From Rhodopirellula sp. (GTDB lineage: Bacteria; Planctomycetota; Planctomycetia; Pirellulales; Pirellulaceae), in assembly GCA_024644085.1 (NCBI GenBank), contig JAHELS010000026.1, positions 1,959 through 45,227 of the forward strand: DNA of 43,269 bases, read 5' to 3'. Numbering within the stretch: position 1 is the first letter of the stretch; each line of letters opens with the position of its first letter. Shown here in pieces: positions 17,477-25,600 of the stretch. The notes beneath the pieces were generated by a model. It did no database searches and had not been told where the DNA came from. It saw only the letters and a program-made list of their open reading frames with translations. The translations under genes and the position numbers were made by a program.

Positions 17477-18604
17477 TCAATCCGTTTTGACACGCAACAA
17501 CGTCAAGGTGCTGTCCGCCGGATCGATTTCAAACTTGAAATTCCCGAGAAAGCTCATGCCGAGCAATGGTTCGGCGTCCGAAGCAACAGCATCGAGAACA
17601 GCGGCCTCAACATTCTCGACCTCGAACTGGCCAACTCGAACCTTTGGCAGCGTCACTCCACGTGCCGGAATCGTCCGTCCGTCGGCTAACACCAGCCGAA
17701 GTTCTCTCGCGTCAACCGAGACCACGATCCCAAGTTCCGCAGCTGTTTTGACCGGCAAACTGATCATCGTCGCACCGCTGTCAACGACCATTCGAGTCGT
17801 CTTCTTGCCAACCACCACATCAACGTACAACGACCCGCCAACCGTCTCCAACTTGATCGACTCGCTGAAGATCTCCTGCTCGATCCGTTGGATTCGTTTA
17901 TCAAGTGCCACCAGGATTGTGTCGGCGGTGACTTCCAGGGGTGTCTCGAAATTCGCGCTCATTACCTTGAGGGCGATTCTCAAGTTTTCATCCTCGAGCG
18001 ATTCCTGCAAAGCGTCTCGAGCCGACTTGTAATCACGACGGATCGCCAGCACGGTTTCAGCGTAAGCAGCTTCTTCATCGTTCAAAACTTTTCTTTTGGC
18101 CGCCAATTCCTCCTTTAACCTTTCACGCTCGCTCGTCAACGCTTTCATTTGGGCGTTGGTCGCGTTGAGCAGACCCACGATGCGATTGTTCGCGCTGACA
18201 TCGATGCCGGCGACTCTCGCCAGCTGCAGATTCAATTCGCCATACTGGGCATTGAGACGCTCGAGTTCCCGTCTGGCCGCGGCCAATCGATCGGAAACCT
18301 GTTGCCATTCCTGGGCGACCAGTCTCAGCTCTCGTTTTTCACGCGCCAAACCGGTGATCGCTCGCGAAATCTCGGACGTACCAGTTGATTGAATTGTTTT
18401 TCCGCTTCGCCGTAGTCCCGAATCAGCGAGAAACTTTTCAGCCTTTGCGACAACATCATCTGAATATTTTTCTGATTTTGGTTCCTGTGCCGTCGTGCGA
18501 TCCGTGATCAGCGATAGACTGAGCGACACGATCAGGCCCGCAGCGACGAAACGGACACAATCGAGCCGGCGCGCGGATTCAATTACTTGGTGGGAGAAGC
18601 CCAT
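17477..18604 (-). CDS. Exported coiled-coil protein with C-terminal retropepsin-like aspartic protease domain
   Basis: A 375-residue protein with an N-terminal signal or anchor helix (F-V-A-A-G-L-I-V-S-L-S-L-S-L-I), a long coiled coil at about residues 85-220 (for example A-R-R-E-L-E-R-L-N-A-Q-Y-G-E-L-N), and a C-terminal clan AA aspartic protease domain. The catalytic Asp is in M-V-V-D-S-G-A-T near residue 285, and the closing hydrophobic-G motif is L-L-G-M-S-F-L-G-N-F. Retropepsin-like domains act as dimers, and the coiled coil could promote this. The ATG at 18604 has GAAGG 9 bases upstream; it shares the palindrome CATG with the start of the divergent gene at 18603. Substrate unknown. Confidence 0.85.
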   Translation of the reverse strand: MGFSHQVIESARRLDCVRFVAAGLIVSLSLSLITDRTTAQEPKSEKYSDDVVAKAEKFLADSGLRRSGKTIQSTGTSEISRAITGLAREKRELRLVAQEWQQVSDRLAAARRELERLNAQYGELNLQLARVAGIDVSANNRIVGLLNATNAQMKALTSERERLKEELAAKRKVLNDEEAAYAETVLAIRRDYKSARDALQESLEDENLRIALKVMSANFETPLEVTADTILVALDKRIQRIEQEIFSESIKLETVGGSLYVDVVVGKKTTRMVVDSGATMISLPVKTAAELGIVVSVDARELRLVLADGRTIPARGVTLPKVRVGQFEVENVEAAVLDAVASDAEPLLGMSFLGNFKFEIDPADSTLTLLRVKTD

Positions 18605-19241
18605 GTTTGGCAACCTTCATCTGTACTGGGGTAGAGTCCCCAGTTTAGCAACTCGATCCTTGTTTGCCCTGAGCGTTTTTTTTCTGTCATTCGGTGGGCA
18701 ATCCGTTGTTGCCGAAGTCTCGACAACCGTACTCCGCCAACAGACCCGCGATCTGCTTCGTCACGAAGCCGTTACCGAGGACGAGCAGGCAAAGGATGCA
18801 GCGACCGCGGCTCTGTGTGACTTGTACGTTGTGCTGCGCAGTGACGATCGTTATGCCACCAGCGAAATGCTCAAGGGCGATGCCGCCAAGGTTCGCCGCC
18901 GGTTGATCAGTATCGCCGAGCGTCGCCAGCGACAGTTGAAGCGAGATGAAGTTCCCAAACCTAGCGACCTGGCGGCCGAAATCGACTCGGTGATCGCCGC
19001 CGCCCTTTCCCAGAACGGACCCGAGTTGAGCGATGCGGTGGGCGGCCAGGGAGGCGGCGCTCTGGGTGACAACGGTTGGCAACTTGTCGAACTGATCCAG
19101 CGTGTCGTGGCACCCGACTTCTGGGAGCCCGTTGGCGGCCCCGGCGCGATCCGTTACTTCGCGATGCGGCGAGTACTGGTCGTCCGCGCCACTTCGGATG
19201 TTCACGAACAGGTTCGCGATCTGTTGATGGCGTTGCGATAA
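18603..19241 (+). CDS. Secreted hypothetical protein
   Basis: A 212-residue exported protein, not recognised as a named family. GTGGGAG lies 6 bases before the ATG, and the signal peptide covers about residues 18-37 (S-L-F-A-L-S-V-F-F-L-S-F). The middle is helical and charged; a Gly-rich linker (G-G-Q-G-G-G-A-L-G) follows; the last 50 residues (V-V-A-P-D-F-W-E-P-V-G-G-P-G-A-I then T-S-D-V-H-E-Q-V-R-D-L-L) resemble a short secretin/STN-like C-terminal motif that recurs in planctomycete secreted proteins. Its start codon overlaps that of the divergent protease gene. It is convergent with the gene at 19286. Confidence 0.8.
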   Translation: MFGNLHLYWGRVPSLATRSLFALSVFFLSFGGQSVVAEVSTTVLRQQTRDLLRHEAVTEDEQAKDAATAALCDLYVVLRSDDRYATSEMLKGDAAKVRRRLISIAERRQRQLKRDEVPKPSDLAAEIDSVIAAALSQNGPELSDAVGGQGGGALGDNGWQLVELIQRVVAPDFWEPVGGPGAIRYFAMRRVLVVRATSDVHEQVRDLLMALR

Positions 19242-19285
19242 AGTCCTCGACGATCCTCCGCCCGACTCGAGTTTCCGCGGACAAT

Positions 19286-20569
19286 TCACGCGAGATGCGG
19301 TTCGGCCATCGTTTGTCTGAGCGCCTCGGTCATGCTCATCCCGACCAGAACTTTTTGACTGATCTTCGGGCAATAAACCGCGACCTGCTCGAACGCTTGT
19401 CCTTGAAGTGACAAGTTCAGCAGATCTTCGGCCGATAACGTCTCGCGGCCGGCACGCCGGGTCAACTGAAAACGCAAACCACCGATTCCTTCGTAGCTGC
19501 GGTAAACCACCTCCGTGCACACAAGACGATCGGCGCGAGTGAAGTCAAAGTCGAAATCGTAAGGTTTTCCAACGTGCGTACCTGCTCGCTCGATTGCCGA
19601 CTTGATCGCGATTGGGTCAAGCCTCGGTCGAATCAACGCGACCGCATCATTCCCAAACGGTGAATCCATCAATCGCTCGTGCACTCCATCCTTCAGCGAT
19701 TCAACCACACGATCACTGCCGACATACATGGCTGCATGAGGCCAGTACCCTGGCAAGAAGTAATTGGTCACTGCGTTGTCTTTGCGAGTGACGAACACAT
19801 CGCCGTCGCGAAGCAAACTCTGAAACTCCCGCGCAACTTCGTCGGGGATACAAGGTACGTGACTGGGCATCGTACTGATGTTGCTGACCAAACGTGATCC
19901 TAATTCCTGGATCGCGTAAACCATTCGCTCAACGCTCCCTTTGATCACACGATGATGCGCGTCATGCCCACGCTCGCCGAGTCGAGCCCTGATGTATCTG
20001 GCAGGCGTCACACGTGTCGCCTCAGCGAATCGGTCGATGACCTGCAAGACCGGCCCCAATCCTTCGTCCGACTGAGCCATCAAATCCAGGTCGCCGCGAC
20101 GCGCATCGAAGAACTCGTTCGCTTCCTTGATTTTTATCGCATTGGCCGGGTCGGTCAGCGACATCTGGACGGCATCAAAACTACCTTCTGCGATTCCGAA
20201 TGAATGGCATGACTCGTTCAGTTTACGACGCACCAAATCGTTTTCGGCAAACAGATTTCGCAGGCATCTTGCGGCATCGACAAGCACCAACGCCGCCGCG
20301 TAGGCAACCGCGAACTCTGCCAGATGCTCTTCCTTTGCTCGCCCAACGCGTCGACGAACGTTGTCGATCAATTCCAGAAGCGCCGCGCGTGATTTGTGGT
20401 AGGACACCCACAGATGCAGAACCTGGTCGTCCTCGCTGGGGACGAAATACCCCCGCTGGCGCGTTTCGAACGATTGTTGCAGCTGTTCGGCCGAGGTCCG
20501 CAACCGACGCATGTGATCAGCCAGGTCGACCACGGTTTGGACGGCGGAGGAGTCGAGTTTCTGCGTCAC
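19286..20569 (-). CDS. YiiX-like permuted papain-fold protein with long N-terminal helical region
   Basis: About 427 residues. The C-terminal third matches the YiiX/YebB-like permuted NlpC/P60 amidase fold: R-D-G-D-V-F-V-T-R, then the His block Y-W-P-H-A-A-M-Y-V-G, H-V-G-K-P-Y-D-F-D-F, and the Cys block R-L-V-C-T-E-V-V-Y-R-S-Y. Such enzymes cut amide or ester bonds in peptidoglycan, lipids or protein. The first 250 residues are helical, with no signal peptide seen. Start choice is uncertain: GTG at 20569 avoids overlap with pyrD, while ATG at 20653 would overlap it by 59 bases. The gene follows pyrD on the same strand and may be cotranscribed with it. Confidence 0.8.
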   Translation of the reverse strand: MTQKLDSSAVQTVVDLADHMRRLRTSAEQLQQSFETRQRGYFVPSEDDQVLHLWVSYHKSRAALLELIDNVRRRVGRAKEEHLAEFAVAYAAALVLVDAARCLRNLFAENDLVRRKLNESCHSFGIAEGSFDAVQMSLTDPANAIKIKEANEFFDARRGDLDLMAQSDEGLGPVLQVIDRFAEATRVTPARYIRARLGERGHDAHHRVIKGSVERMVYAIQELGSRLVSNISTMPSHVPCIPDEVAREFQSLLRDGDVFVTRKDNAVTNYFLPGYWPHAAMYVGSDRVVESLKDGVHERLMDSPFGNDAVALIRPRLDPIAIKSAIERAGTHVGKPYDFDFDFTRADRLVCTEVVYRSYEGIGGLRFQLTRRAGRETLSAEDLLNLSLQGQAFEQVAVYCPKISQKVLVGMSMTEALRQTMAEPHLA

Positions 20570-20594
20570 TGAATCACTCGCAAAAAAGGAATCG

Positions 20595-21503
20595 TCATTT
20601 AGTCTCCAGTGTTCCCACACACTGTGCAACCGATTCCATGCCGGTTTCCCCAACGGCGTCGGCTAACTGGTCGATCATTTTCATCGAGACTTGCGGATCG
20701 TAGTAATTCGCAGTGCCGATCTGCACGGCGCTGGCGCCGGTGACTAAAAACTGCATTACGTCGTCGATGTTTGCGATCCCGCCGATCCCGATGATCGGAA
20801 TATCGACGGCGGTGGCGACCTGGTGAACGCACCGCAGTGCAATCGGCTTGATCGCCGGACCACTCAGCCCTCCCATGCCGTTACCGAGCATCGGTTTGCG
20901 CCGTCGCCAATCGACGGCGATACCAAGAACCGTATTGATCAGGCAAACCGCATCGGCACCCCCATCGGCCGCGCCTCGGGCAATGTCGTCGATGCGCGTG
21001 ACGTTGGGCGTCAATTTGGCAAGGACCGGAACGTCGGTGCGTCGGCGCGTGGCATCGACGACCTTTCGACATGACTCGGCGTTGGTGCCGAAATCAATTC
21101 CTCCGCTGACGTTCGGACAGGAAAGGTTCAATTCGATCGCGGCAACACCTTCCTCGGCACCCACTCGCTCGGCCAACGAGACGAAGTCTTCTTCGGTCCG
21201 TCCTGCGACGCTGACCACCACGGCCGTTTCGATTTCTCGAAGGTAAGGCAGGTGATGCTCGAGAAAAGCGTCGACGCCGTCGTTGTCCAAACCGATCGCA
21301 TTCAACAAGCCGGCCGCCGTTTCGACGGTTCGCCATGGAGCATTCCCGATGCGCGGTTCGGCCGTGATCGTCTTTGGCAGCACGCCGCCCAACCGCGAGA
21401 GGTCGACGATCCTCTCCATTTCTCGTGCATACCCGAACGTTCCCGACGCAACCATGATCGGGTTTTTCAAATGCAATCGGCCAAGAGTGACTGAAAGGTC
21501 CAT
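20595..21503 (-). CDS. pyrD: Dihydroorotate dehydrogenase, class 1 (1B-like)
   Basis: A 302-residue FMN enzyme oxidising dihydroorotate to orotate in pyrimidine synthesis. It begins [16 protein letters not shown], with V-A-S-G-T-F-G-Y next. The catalytic base is Cys, in L-N-L-S-C129-P-N-V-S-G-G, which marks class 1 instead of class 2. FMN phosphate motifs I-I-G-I-G-G-I-A and [10 protein letters not shown] are near the C terminus. The 1B type would need a PyrK partner, which is not in this window. Cytoplasmic. A 34-bp tandem repeat separates it from coaB upstream. Confidence 0.96.
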   Translation of the reverse strand: MDLSVTLGRLHLKNPIMVASGTFGYAREMERIVDLSRLGGVLPKTITAEPRIGNAPWRTVETAAGLLNAIGLDNDGVDAFLEHHLPYLREIETAVVVSVAGRTEEDFVSLAERVGAEEGVAAIELNLSCPNVSGGIDFGTNAESCRKVVDATRRRTDVPVLAKLTPNVTRIDDIARGAADGGADAVCLINTVLGIAVDWRRRKPMLGNGMGGLSGPAIKPIALRCVHQVATAVDIPIIGIGGIANIDDVMQFLVTGASAVQIGTANYYDPQVSMKMIDQLADAVGETGMESVAQCVGTLETK

Positions 21504-21532
21504 CAGATTCCGGCAATCGGGGTTCGGTGCGT

Positions 21533-21621
21533 GGTCAGGCTTCGTCGGTGATCGGGCTTCGTTGGTGGTCAGGCTTCGTCGGTGATCGGGCTTCGTTGGT
21601 GGTCAGGCTTCGTCGGTGATC
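21533..21621. repeat. 34-bp tandem repeat reaching into the coaB 3' end
   Basis: Two full 34-bp units start at 21533 and 21567, and a third partial copy at 21601 continues to 21621 inside the last codons of coaB. Each unit consists of two diverged 17-bp halves that share GGCTTCGT, so the array reads as five alternating 17-bp monomers. The coaB stop codon lies within the third copy, and the outer copies look like tandem duplications of the gene end. There are no unique spacers, so it is not a CRISPR array. Confidence 0.9.
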
Positions 21622-22241
21622 AAACGGTTGTCAATCTCTTCGAGCAGTTTCGCGGCAACGTACGGCTTGCTTCCTTCGAGCGTTGCCAGCACTGTTCCGG
21701 CCGGATCCAGAAGCTCGACGTGATTGTTCATTGCATCGATCGCACTCGGCCCGTTACTGACCATCAGGTCACAAAGTTTTCGTTCCAGTTTGACAATCGC
21801 GCGAAACCGCTGGTCCTCGGTTTCGAGGGCAAATCCGACGACCCACTGGTCCTCTCGCTTGCTCTGACCCAATGTTGCCACCACGTCGGCCGTTTCGATC
21901 AATTCGATCGTCATCGGCCGTCCTGTCTTTGCAATCTTCTGGGTCTCGACAACTCGCGGCATGTAATCGCAGGGCGCGGCAGCGCCGATCGCGCCGTCGC
22001 AAGATGCAAACGTGTCCACCGCCGCCCGCAGCATTTCCTCGGTCGTAATGACCGGGATGACCTCGACACCCTCGGGGTATTCGACCGAAACGGGGCCGCT
22101 GATCACAACGACCTCGTGACCGCGATCTGCCGCGGCAGCGACCAACGCGGCACCCATTCGGCCGCTCGATGCGTTGGTCAAATAACGAACCGGATCCAGG
22201 TATTGTCGCGTCGGCCCGGAGGTAATCAGAATGCGAGCCAC
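21603..22241 (-). CDS. coaB: Phosphopantothenate-cysteine ligase (CoaB, separate subunit)
   Basis: A 212-residue CoaB domain without the CoaC decarboxylase half to which it is fused in most bacteria. CoaB joins cysteine to 4'-phosphopantothenate in coenzyme A synthesis. It begins A-R-I-L-I-T-S-G-P-T-R-Q-Y-L-D-P-V-R, followed by N-A-S-S-G-R-M-G. The middle A-A-P-C-D-Y-M-P corresponds to the family A-A-V-A-D-Y block, and V-G-F-A-L-E-T-E also matches. GTG at 22241 is preferred (7 bases after the TerB-like stop); TTG at 22259 would overlap that gene by 11 bases. The coaC gene is expected elsewhere. The 3' end carries the 34-bp repeat. Confidence 0.9.
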   Translation of the reverse strand: MARILITSGPTRQYLDPVRYLTNASSGRMGAALVAAAADRGHEVVVISGPVSVEYPEGVEVIPVITTEEMLRAAVDTFASCDGAIGAAAPCDYMPRVVETQKIAKTGRPMTIELIETADVVATLGQSKREDQWVVGFALETEDQRFRAIVKLERKLCDLMVSNGPSAIDAMNNHVELLDPAGTVLATLEGSKPYVAAKLLEEIDNRLITDEA

Positions 22242-22248
22242 GATCGGG

Positions 22249-22611
22249 TCACCGCTCAAGCGCCGTGTCGATCAATCTCTCGACGTCGGCCGCCGACATC
22301 GACATCTTCGCCGCAGCCAGAGCAAACAAGCGTTTTTCACCTTCGTCAAGGCTCCCGTCCGCCGCCATCATGCGAATCAGATCACACATCAACGACTCAC
22401 GTTCCTCGGTTTCGGGCGGGATTTCGAGCGCCGCGTCATCACCGAGACCGAACTCAACCGCTTTCTGCAGGTCGTATTCGTCCAGACCCAGTTCGGCGCA
22501 ACGATCAGCGATCAGATGGACCTCGCGTTCGCCGAGCGAACCGTCGGCCAATGCCATCACAACCAGGTTGCGCAGATGTTGGCGACGCTTCGATAATTCA
22601 TCACTGCTCAT
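22249..22611 (-). CDS. TerB-like domain protein
   Basis: A 120-residue all-helical cytoplasmic protein with two TerB-like repeats. The paired D-G-S-L motifs (A-L-A-D-G-S-L-G-E-R-E and M-A-A-D-G-S-L-D-E-G-E) are the acidic, possibly metal-binding helix starts typical of the TerB/DjlA-N group. TerB domains occur in tellurite-resistance and stress modules and in membrane-linked complexes; no other ter gene is nearby. It lies immediately upstream of coaB on the same strand with almost no gap, so the two are probably one transcript. Confidence 0.8.
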   Translation of the reverse strand: MSSDELSKRRQHLRNLVVMALADGSLGEREVHLIADRCAELGLDEYDLQKAVEFGLGDDAALEIPPETEERESLMCDLIRMMAADGSLDEGEKRLFALAAAKMSMSAADVERLIDTALER

Positions 22612-22670
22612 GCAGTGATGGTAACGCTATCATCGCCCTGCTTCCATCCCACGCTGGCCGCCCAACCGTG

Positions 22671-24422
22671 TTATTCGGGGGTTCGCAGGGCTTGAGTCGC
22701 CATGATGTGCGGCGTGTTCAGCCCGGTTAGATAACCGGGACTTCCCTCAACCGTGATACGGCTGTTCAGATGCGGTCGAAGATGCACGCCCGGAGTCGGT
22801 GTCACGTAGGCGATGGTTCGTCCCGCGTTGTCGGTCAACGCGAAAGGCGGACTGTTTGTCCTGGCCGAGTAAACCTGGACCAGAAATCCGGTCTTCGTAT
22901 CAGCTTGGGGAACTTGTTCCGCGATTGGCACGACGGTTCCGAGACCGCCGACACCCGCCGCTGGCACGACTGATCCCACGTTGTGAACTGTCGCCATGCC
23001 GTCTCGCCGATTGGCAACGCCCCGGTACTGCTCGGCGCGCTCGGCCAACAACCGCGCCCGCCCCGCGGCGACCGCGTCCAATGACGAAACGCCGAGAGCC
23101 TGTGCGGCTCTCTGAACGGGTTCGATTTCGACAGCTGTTGCACGCGCTGCGATCAGCCGTGAAAAGATCAAGCTCAGCCGATCGACGTCCGCACCCACCG
23201 TCTCGGCTTCGATTTGCGCAATCCGCGCGGCGGATACCACCGGTGGCGTGATGTTGGAAACTGGCGCCGCGGCCGGTGCCAAAGTGGCCGGCGCGATCGG
23301 CTGTTGACCCGAGACCTGGCGAATTGGCGAATCCATCGGCTGAAATCCGGACAAACTTGGGTCGATGCTGTTCGCGCTTGCGCTCTGCATGCGAGAGCCG
23401 GCGGCTGAATCACCCGCGATCCAATTCGAATCGCTTGCGGTTTCACTTCCTCGCGGGGCTGCCGGAGCGCTGCCGATTTCCAGCAGCCGCGGACGGCCCA
23501 GAAACTCGACCGACGCCAACAATCCACGACGTTTCATCGCGTCGGTCACGTTGTCGCCCGTGTTGGCCGCGACTGGGCCGTTTTGTGAGGTGTTCGCATG
23601 ACTCTGTGCAACGCGATCTTCGCTCGATTGCCATGTCTCATTGAGGCCACTTCCAACCGGCTGTCGTTCCTGTTGCAACACCGAACGTCCACTCGAGGCG
23701 ACCAATTCTCTCTCGCGCGTGGTCCGTCGCGATGACTGGGACGTCGAAAGTGACGCCGCCGAGCCCGATGTCGATGGCCGATCTTCCTCGGTCAACGAAT
23801 CCTCTCCGATCACATCGCCGTGTCCATCCGCTTGACTCGATTGACGACGGATCATCGCGACCAATTCTTCGCTGCTGTCGACAACCTGGTTTCGATGCAC
23901 CCATCGATACTCACCCGACGGCGGAACAATTCTCAACCAAAGTTGTGGTCCATCGGGACCTTCGCGCTCGCTGCGGCCCACGATGGTAACCGGCTCTCCC
24001 TTGGCCAATTGAACCTGCCAACGATAAGTTCGCGCGCGCCCCAACTGAGTCCCGATCCAGGCGACCGTGCGATCCTCGATGACGATACCGGTTTCTTTCG
24101 ATTCATCCAATTCGACGGTTTCCGCGGGAATCCAACAGAAGCTCTCCTCCGGCGGGCGAATCCCCAGCCATCCATCCTCTGTCTCTGCGTAGACTTCCAA
24201 CTCCTGTCCATGACGCAGCGGGTCGGTGCGGTAGTAATCGCTCGAAGGCCCGCATCGTGCAAATGCTTCCTGCTCGGCAACAAACACCGGGTACGGCTCA
24301 AAGGCCAAATCATCTTGCGCCGTTGCCAGGGGCGAACATAAACTCAGTGCCGCAATCAAAAGAATCTTTCGGTGCACAATCACATGAACTCGAAGTGGCA
24401 GGGCAGGTTGAAACGAAGGCAT
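22671..24422 (-). CDS. Secreted protein with two SH3b-like domains
   Basis: A 583-residue exported protein. The ATG at 24422, with AGGAAA upstream, opens a signal peptide (R-K-I-L-L-I-A-A-L-S-L-C, ends L-A-T-A-Q-D-D). Two bacterial SH3-type segments follow. The first contains A-R-C-G-P-S-S-D-Y-Y-R-T and G-W-L-G-I-R-P; the second V-T-I-V-G-R and Y-R-W-V-H-R. SH3b domains usually bind cell-wall peptides or metals. Next come about 250 residues of Ser/Gln/Ala-rich disordered sequence, a helical block (I-A-Q-I-E-A-E-T-V-G-A), and a C-terminal region (G-R-T-I-A-Y-V-T-P-T-P-G-V-H-L-R) that may be another small beta domain. It has no enzymatic motif and is probably an envelope protein. Confidence 0.8.
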   Translation of the reverse strand: MPSFQPALPLRVHVIVHRKILLIAALSLCSPLATAQDDLAFEPYPVFVAEQEAFARCGPSSDYYRTDPLRHGQELEVYAETEDGWLGIRPPEESFCWIPAETVELDESKETGIVIEDRTVAWIGTQLGRARTYRWQVQLAKGEPVTIVGRSEREGPDGPQLWLRIVPPSGEYRWVHRNQVVDSSEELVAMIRRQSSQADGHGDVIGEDSLTEEDRPSTSGSAASLSTSQSSRRTTRERELVASSGRSVLQQERQPVGSGLNETWQSSEDRVAQSHANTSQNGPVAANTGDNVTDAMKRRGLLASVEFLGRPRLLEIGSAPAAPRGSETASDSNWIAGDSAAGSRMQSASANSIDPSLSGFQPMDSPIRQVSGQQPIAPATLAPAAAPVSNITPPVVSAARIAQIEAETVGADVDRLSLIFSRLIAARATAVEIEPVQRAAQALGVSSLDAVAAGRARLLAERAEQYRGVANRRDGMATVHNVGSVVPAAGVGGLGTVVPIAEQVPQADTKTGFLVQVYSARTNSPPFALTDNAGRTIAYVTPTPGVHLRPHLNSRITVEGSPGYLTGLNTPHIMATQALRTPE

Positions 24423-24605
24423 CGCGAGCGTTTCCTGAAGGACGTTAAGGGGACTTCCTACGAATTTCCATCTTTCCGATAGCCAACCATCGCGCCGCGG
24501 CACAAGAGGAATCCGGCAAAAGCGAGTTTCACGAGCGATCCAGTTGCCCGCGAATCGACATTTACCCGTTCTTACGGCGATCCGTAGAATCGATTCCACA
24601 ACAAA

Positions 24606-25388
24606 ATGATTCGATTTGACGAGGTTGTGTGCGTGGAATGTTCGGCGGGCGTCTTAATTAGCTGCGAAGTCGGAGGCGATCGAATCCCTCCGCCGCTGAA
24701 GGAACGCGCTGATTCCGACCGCATGAAGCGTGAGCCGACACGCGAAGACGGCAAACTCACCACCGACACACGCCTGCATGACGATGCCGCGGTTTACGTC
24801 TCCGAGCGAATGGCGCACCGGCTTGACGCAAACCTCGTCGCGAACCCGTTCGCGAATGATTTGATCGACGTCGCCCGATCGCCGCATAACCGATATCTAT
24901 TCTCGCCGATGACGCGCAAGTGGCCGCTGGAACTTCGTCGGGAAATGATCGATCTGGTTTACGAGCCGTACAGGGATCGACTGCGCGGAGAAATCAAAAA
25001 ACTGCTGGCCCGTTCGAGCTATGTCCTGCACATCTCGGTGAGAACGTTTCCGCTGAAAAAGAGAGGAAAGGTTCTACGCACCGACATGGGGTTGCTCTAT
25101 GATCCGTCCATCGACGACGAAGTGGACCTCTGTCTCGATTGGATCGACGAAATGTACGATGAGCTGCCGATGCTCCGGGTCAGGCGTAACTATCCACGCA
25201 GAGGGACATGCGACGGCATCACCCGGGCGATGAGAAACGAGTTCGCCGACCAGAACTACTTGGGCATCGAATTAATGCTCAATCGGGCCTGGGTCGGGCG
25301 GCCGGTTGCAATCCGCGACGAAGTGATTGACGGCATCTGCGGTACATTGCGATTGGTCGTCCAAACAACGCAAAGCGACGCGGCCTGA
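24606..25388 (+). CDS. N-formylglutamate amidohydrolase-family protein, probably altered active site
   Basis: A 260-residue protein that follows the FGase family along its length: V-L-I-S-C-E-V-G-G-D-R-I-P, D-D-A-A, L-I-D-V-A-R-S, Y-L-F-S-P, H-I-S-V-R-T-F, T-D-M-G-L-L-Y-D-P, V-R-R-N-Y-P and Y-L-G-I-E-L. As I recall the family, active members read C-E-H-G-G-N, V-H-S-F-T-P and G-I-E-L-E at three of these places. Here the two His and the last Glu are replaced by Val, Arg and Met. The zinc site may therefore be lost or changed. The start at 24606 is the only ATG before the domain. It precedes the tRNA-Arg gene. Confidence 0.78.
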   Translation: MIRFDEVVCVECSAGVLISCEVGGDRIPPPLKERADSDRMKREPTREDGKLTTDTRLHDDAAVYVSERMAHRLDANLVANPFANDLIDVARSPHNRYLFSPMTRKWPLELRREMIDLVYEPYRDRLRGEIKKLLARSSYVLHISVRTFPLKKRGKVLRTDMGLLYDPSIDDEVDLCLDWIDEMYDELPMLRVRRNYPRRGTCDGITRAMRNEFADQNYLGIELMLNRAWVGRPVAIRDEVIDGICGTLRLVVQTTQSDAA

Positions 25389-25452
25389 TCGGATGTCGCC
25401 CAGTGTCGGGCATTCGGTCGGCAAAGCCGCAGCACGGCCACTTTTGAGACAC

Positions 25453-25481
25453 TTGGCAATCAGGCCGAATCCCCGTAAAAT
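25453..25481 (+). promoter_or_regulatory. Sigma-70-type promoter of tRNA-Arg
   Basis: TTGGCA at 25453-25458 and TAAAAT at 25476-25481 are separated by 17 bases, a near-consensus sigma-70 promoter. Transcription would begin near 25488, about 40 bases before the mature tRNA start. This is the clearest promoter I can read in the window. Confidence 0.6.
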
Positions 25482-25495
25482 TCCGGCGAACCCAA

Positions 25496-25515
25496 CGGGA
25501 GGTCGCCACCTCCCG
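25496..25515 (+). repeat. Perfect hairpin in the tRNA-Arg leader
   Basis: CGGGAGGT (25496-25503) and ACCTCCCG (25508-25515) are perfect complements around a CGCC loop, an 8-bp GC-rich stem. No T-run follows, so it is not a standard intrinsic terminator for the upstream gene. It sits between the predicted start of transcription and the tRNA, 11 bases before the mature 5' end, so it would be part of the pre-tRNA leader removed by RNase P. Confidence 0.7.
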
Positions 25516-25526
25516 ATTCATATAGC

Positions 25527-25600
<74 letters not shown>

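Noticed and set aside
21533-21621. CRISPR array
   Set aside because: The repeats are directly adjacent with no unique spacers, and no cas genes are present.
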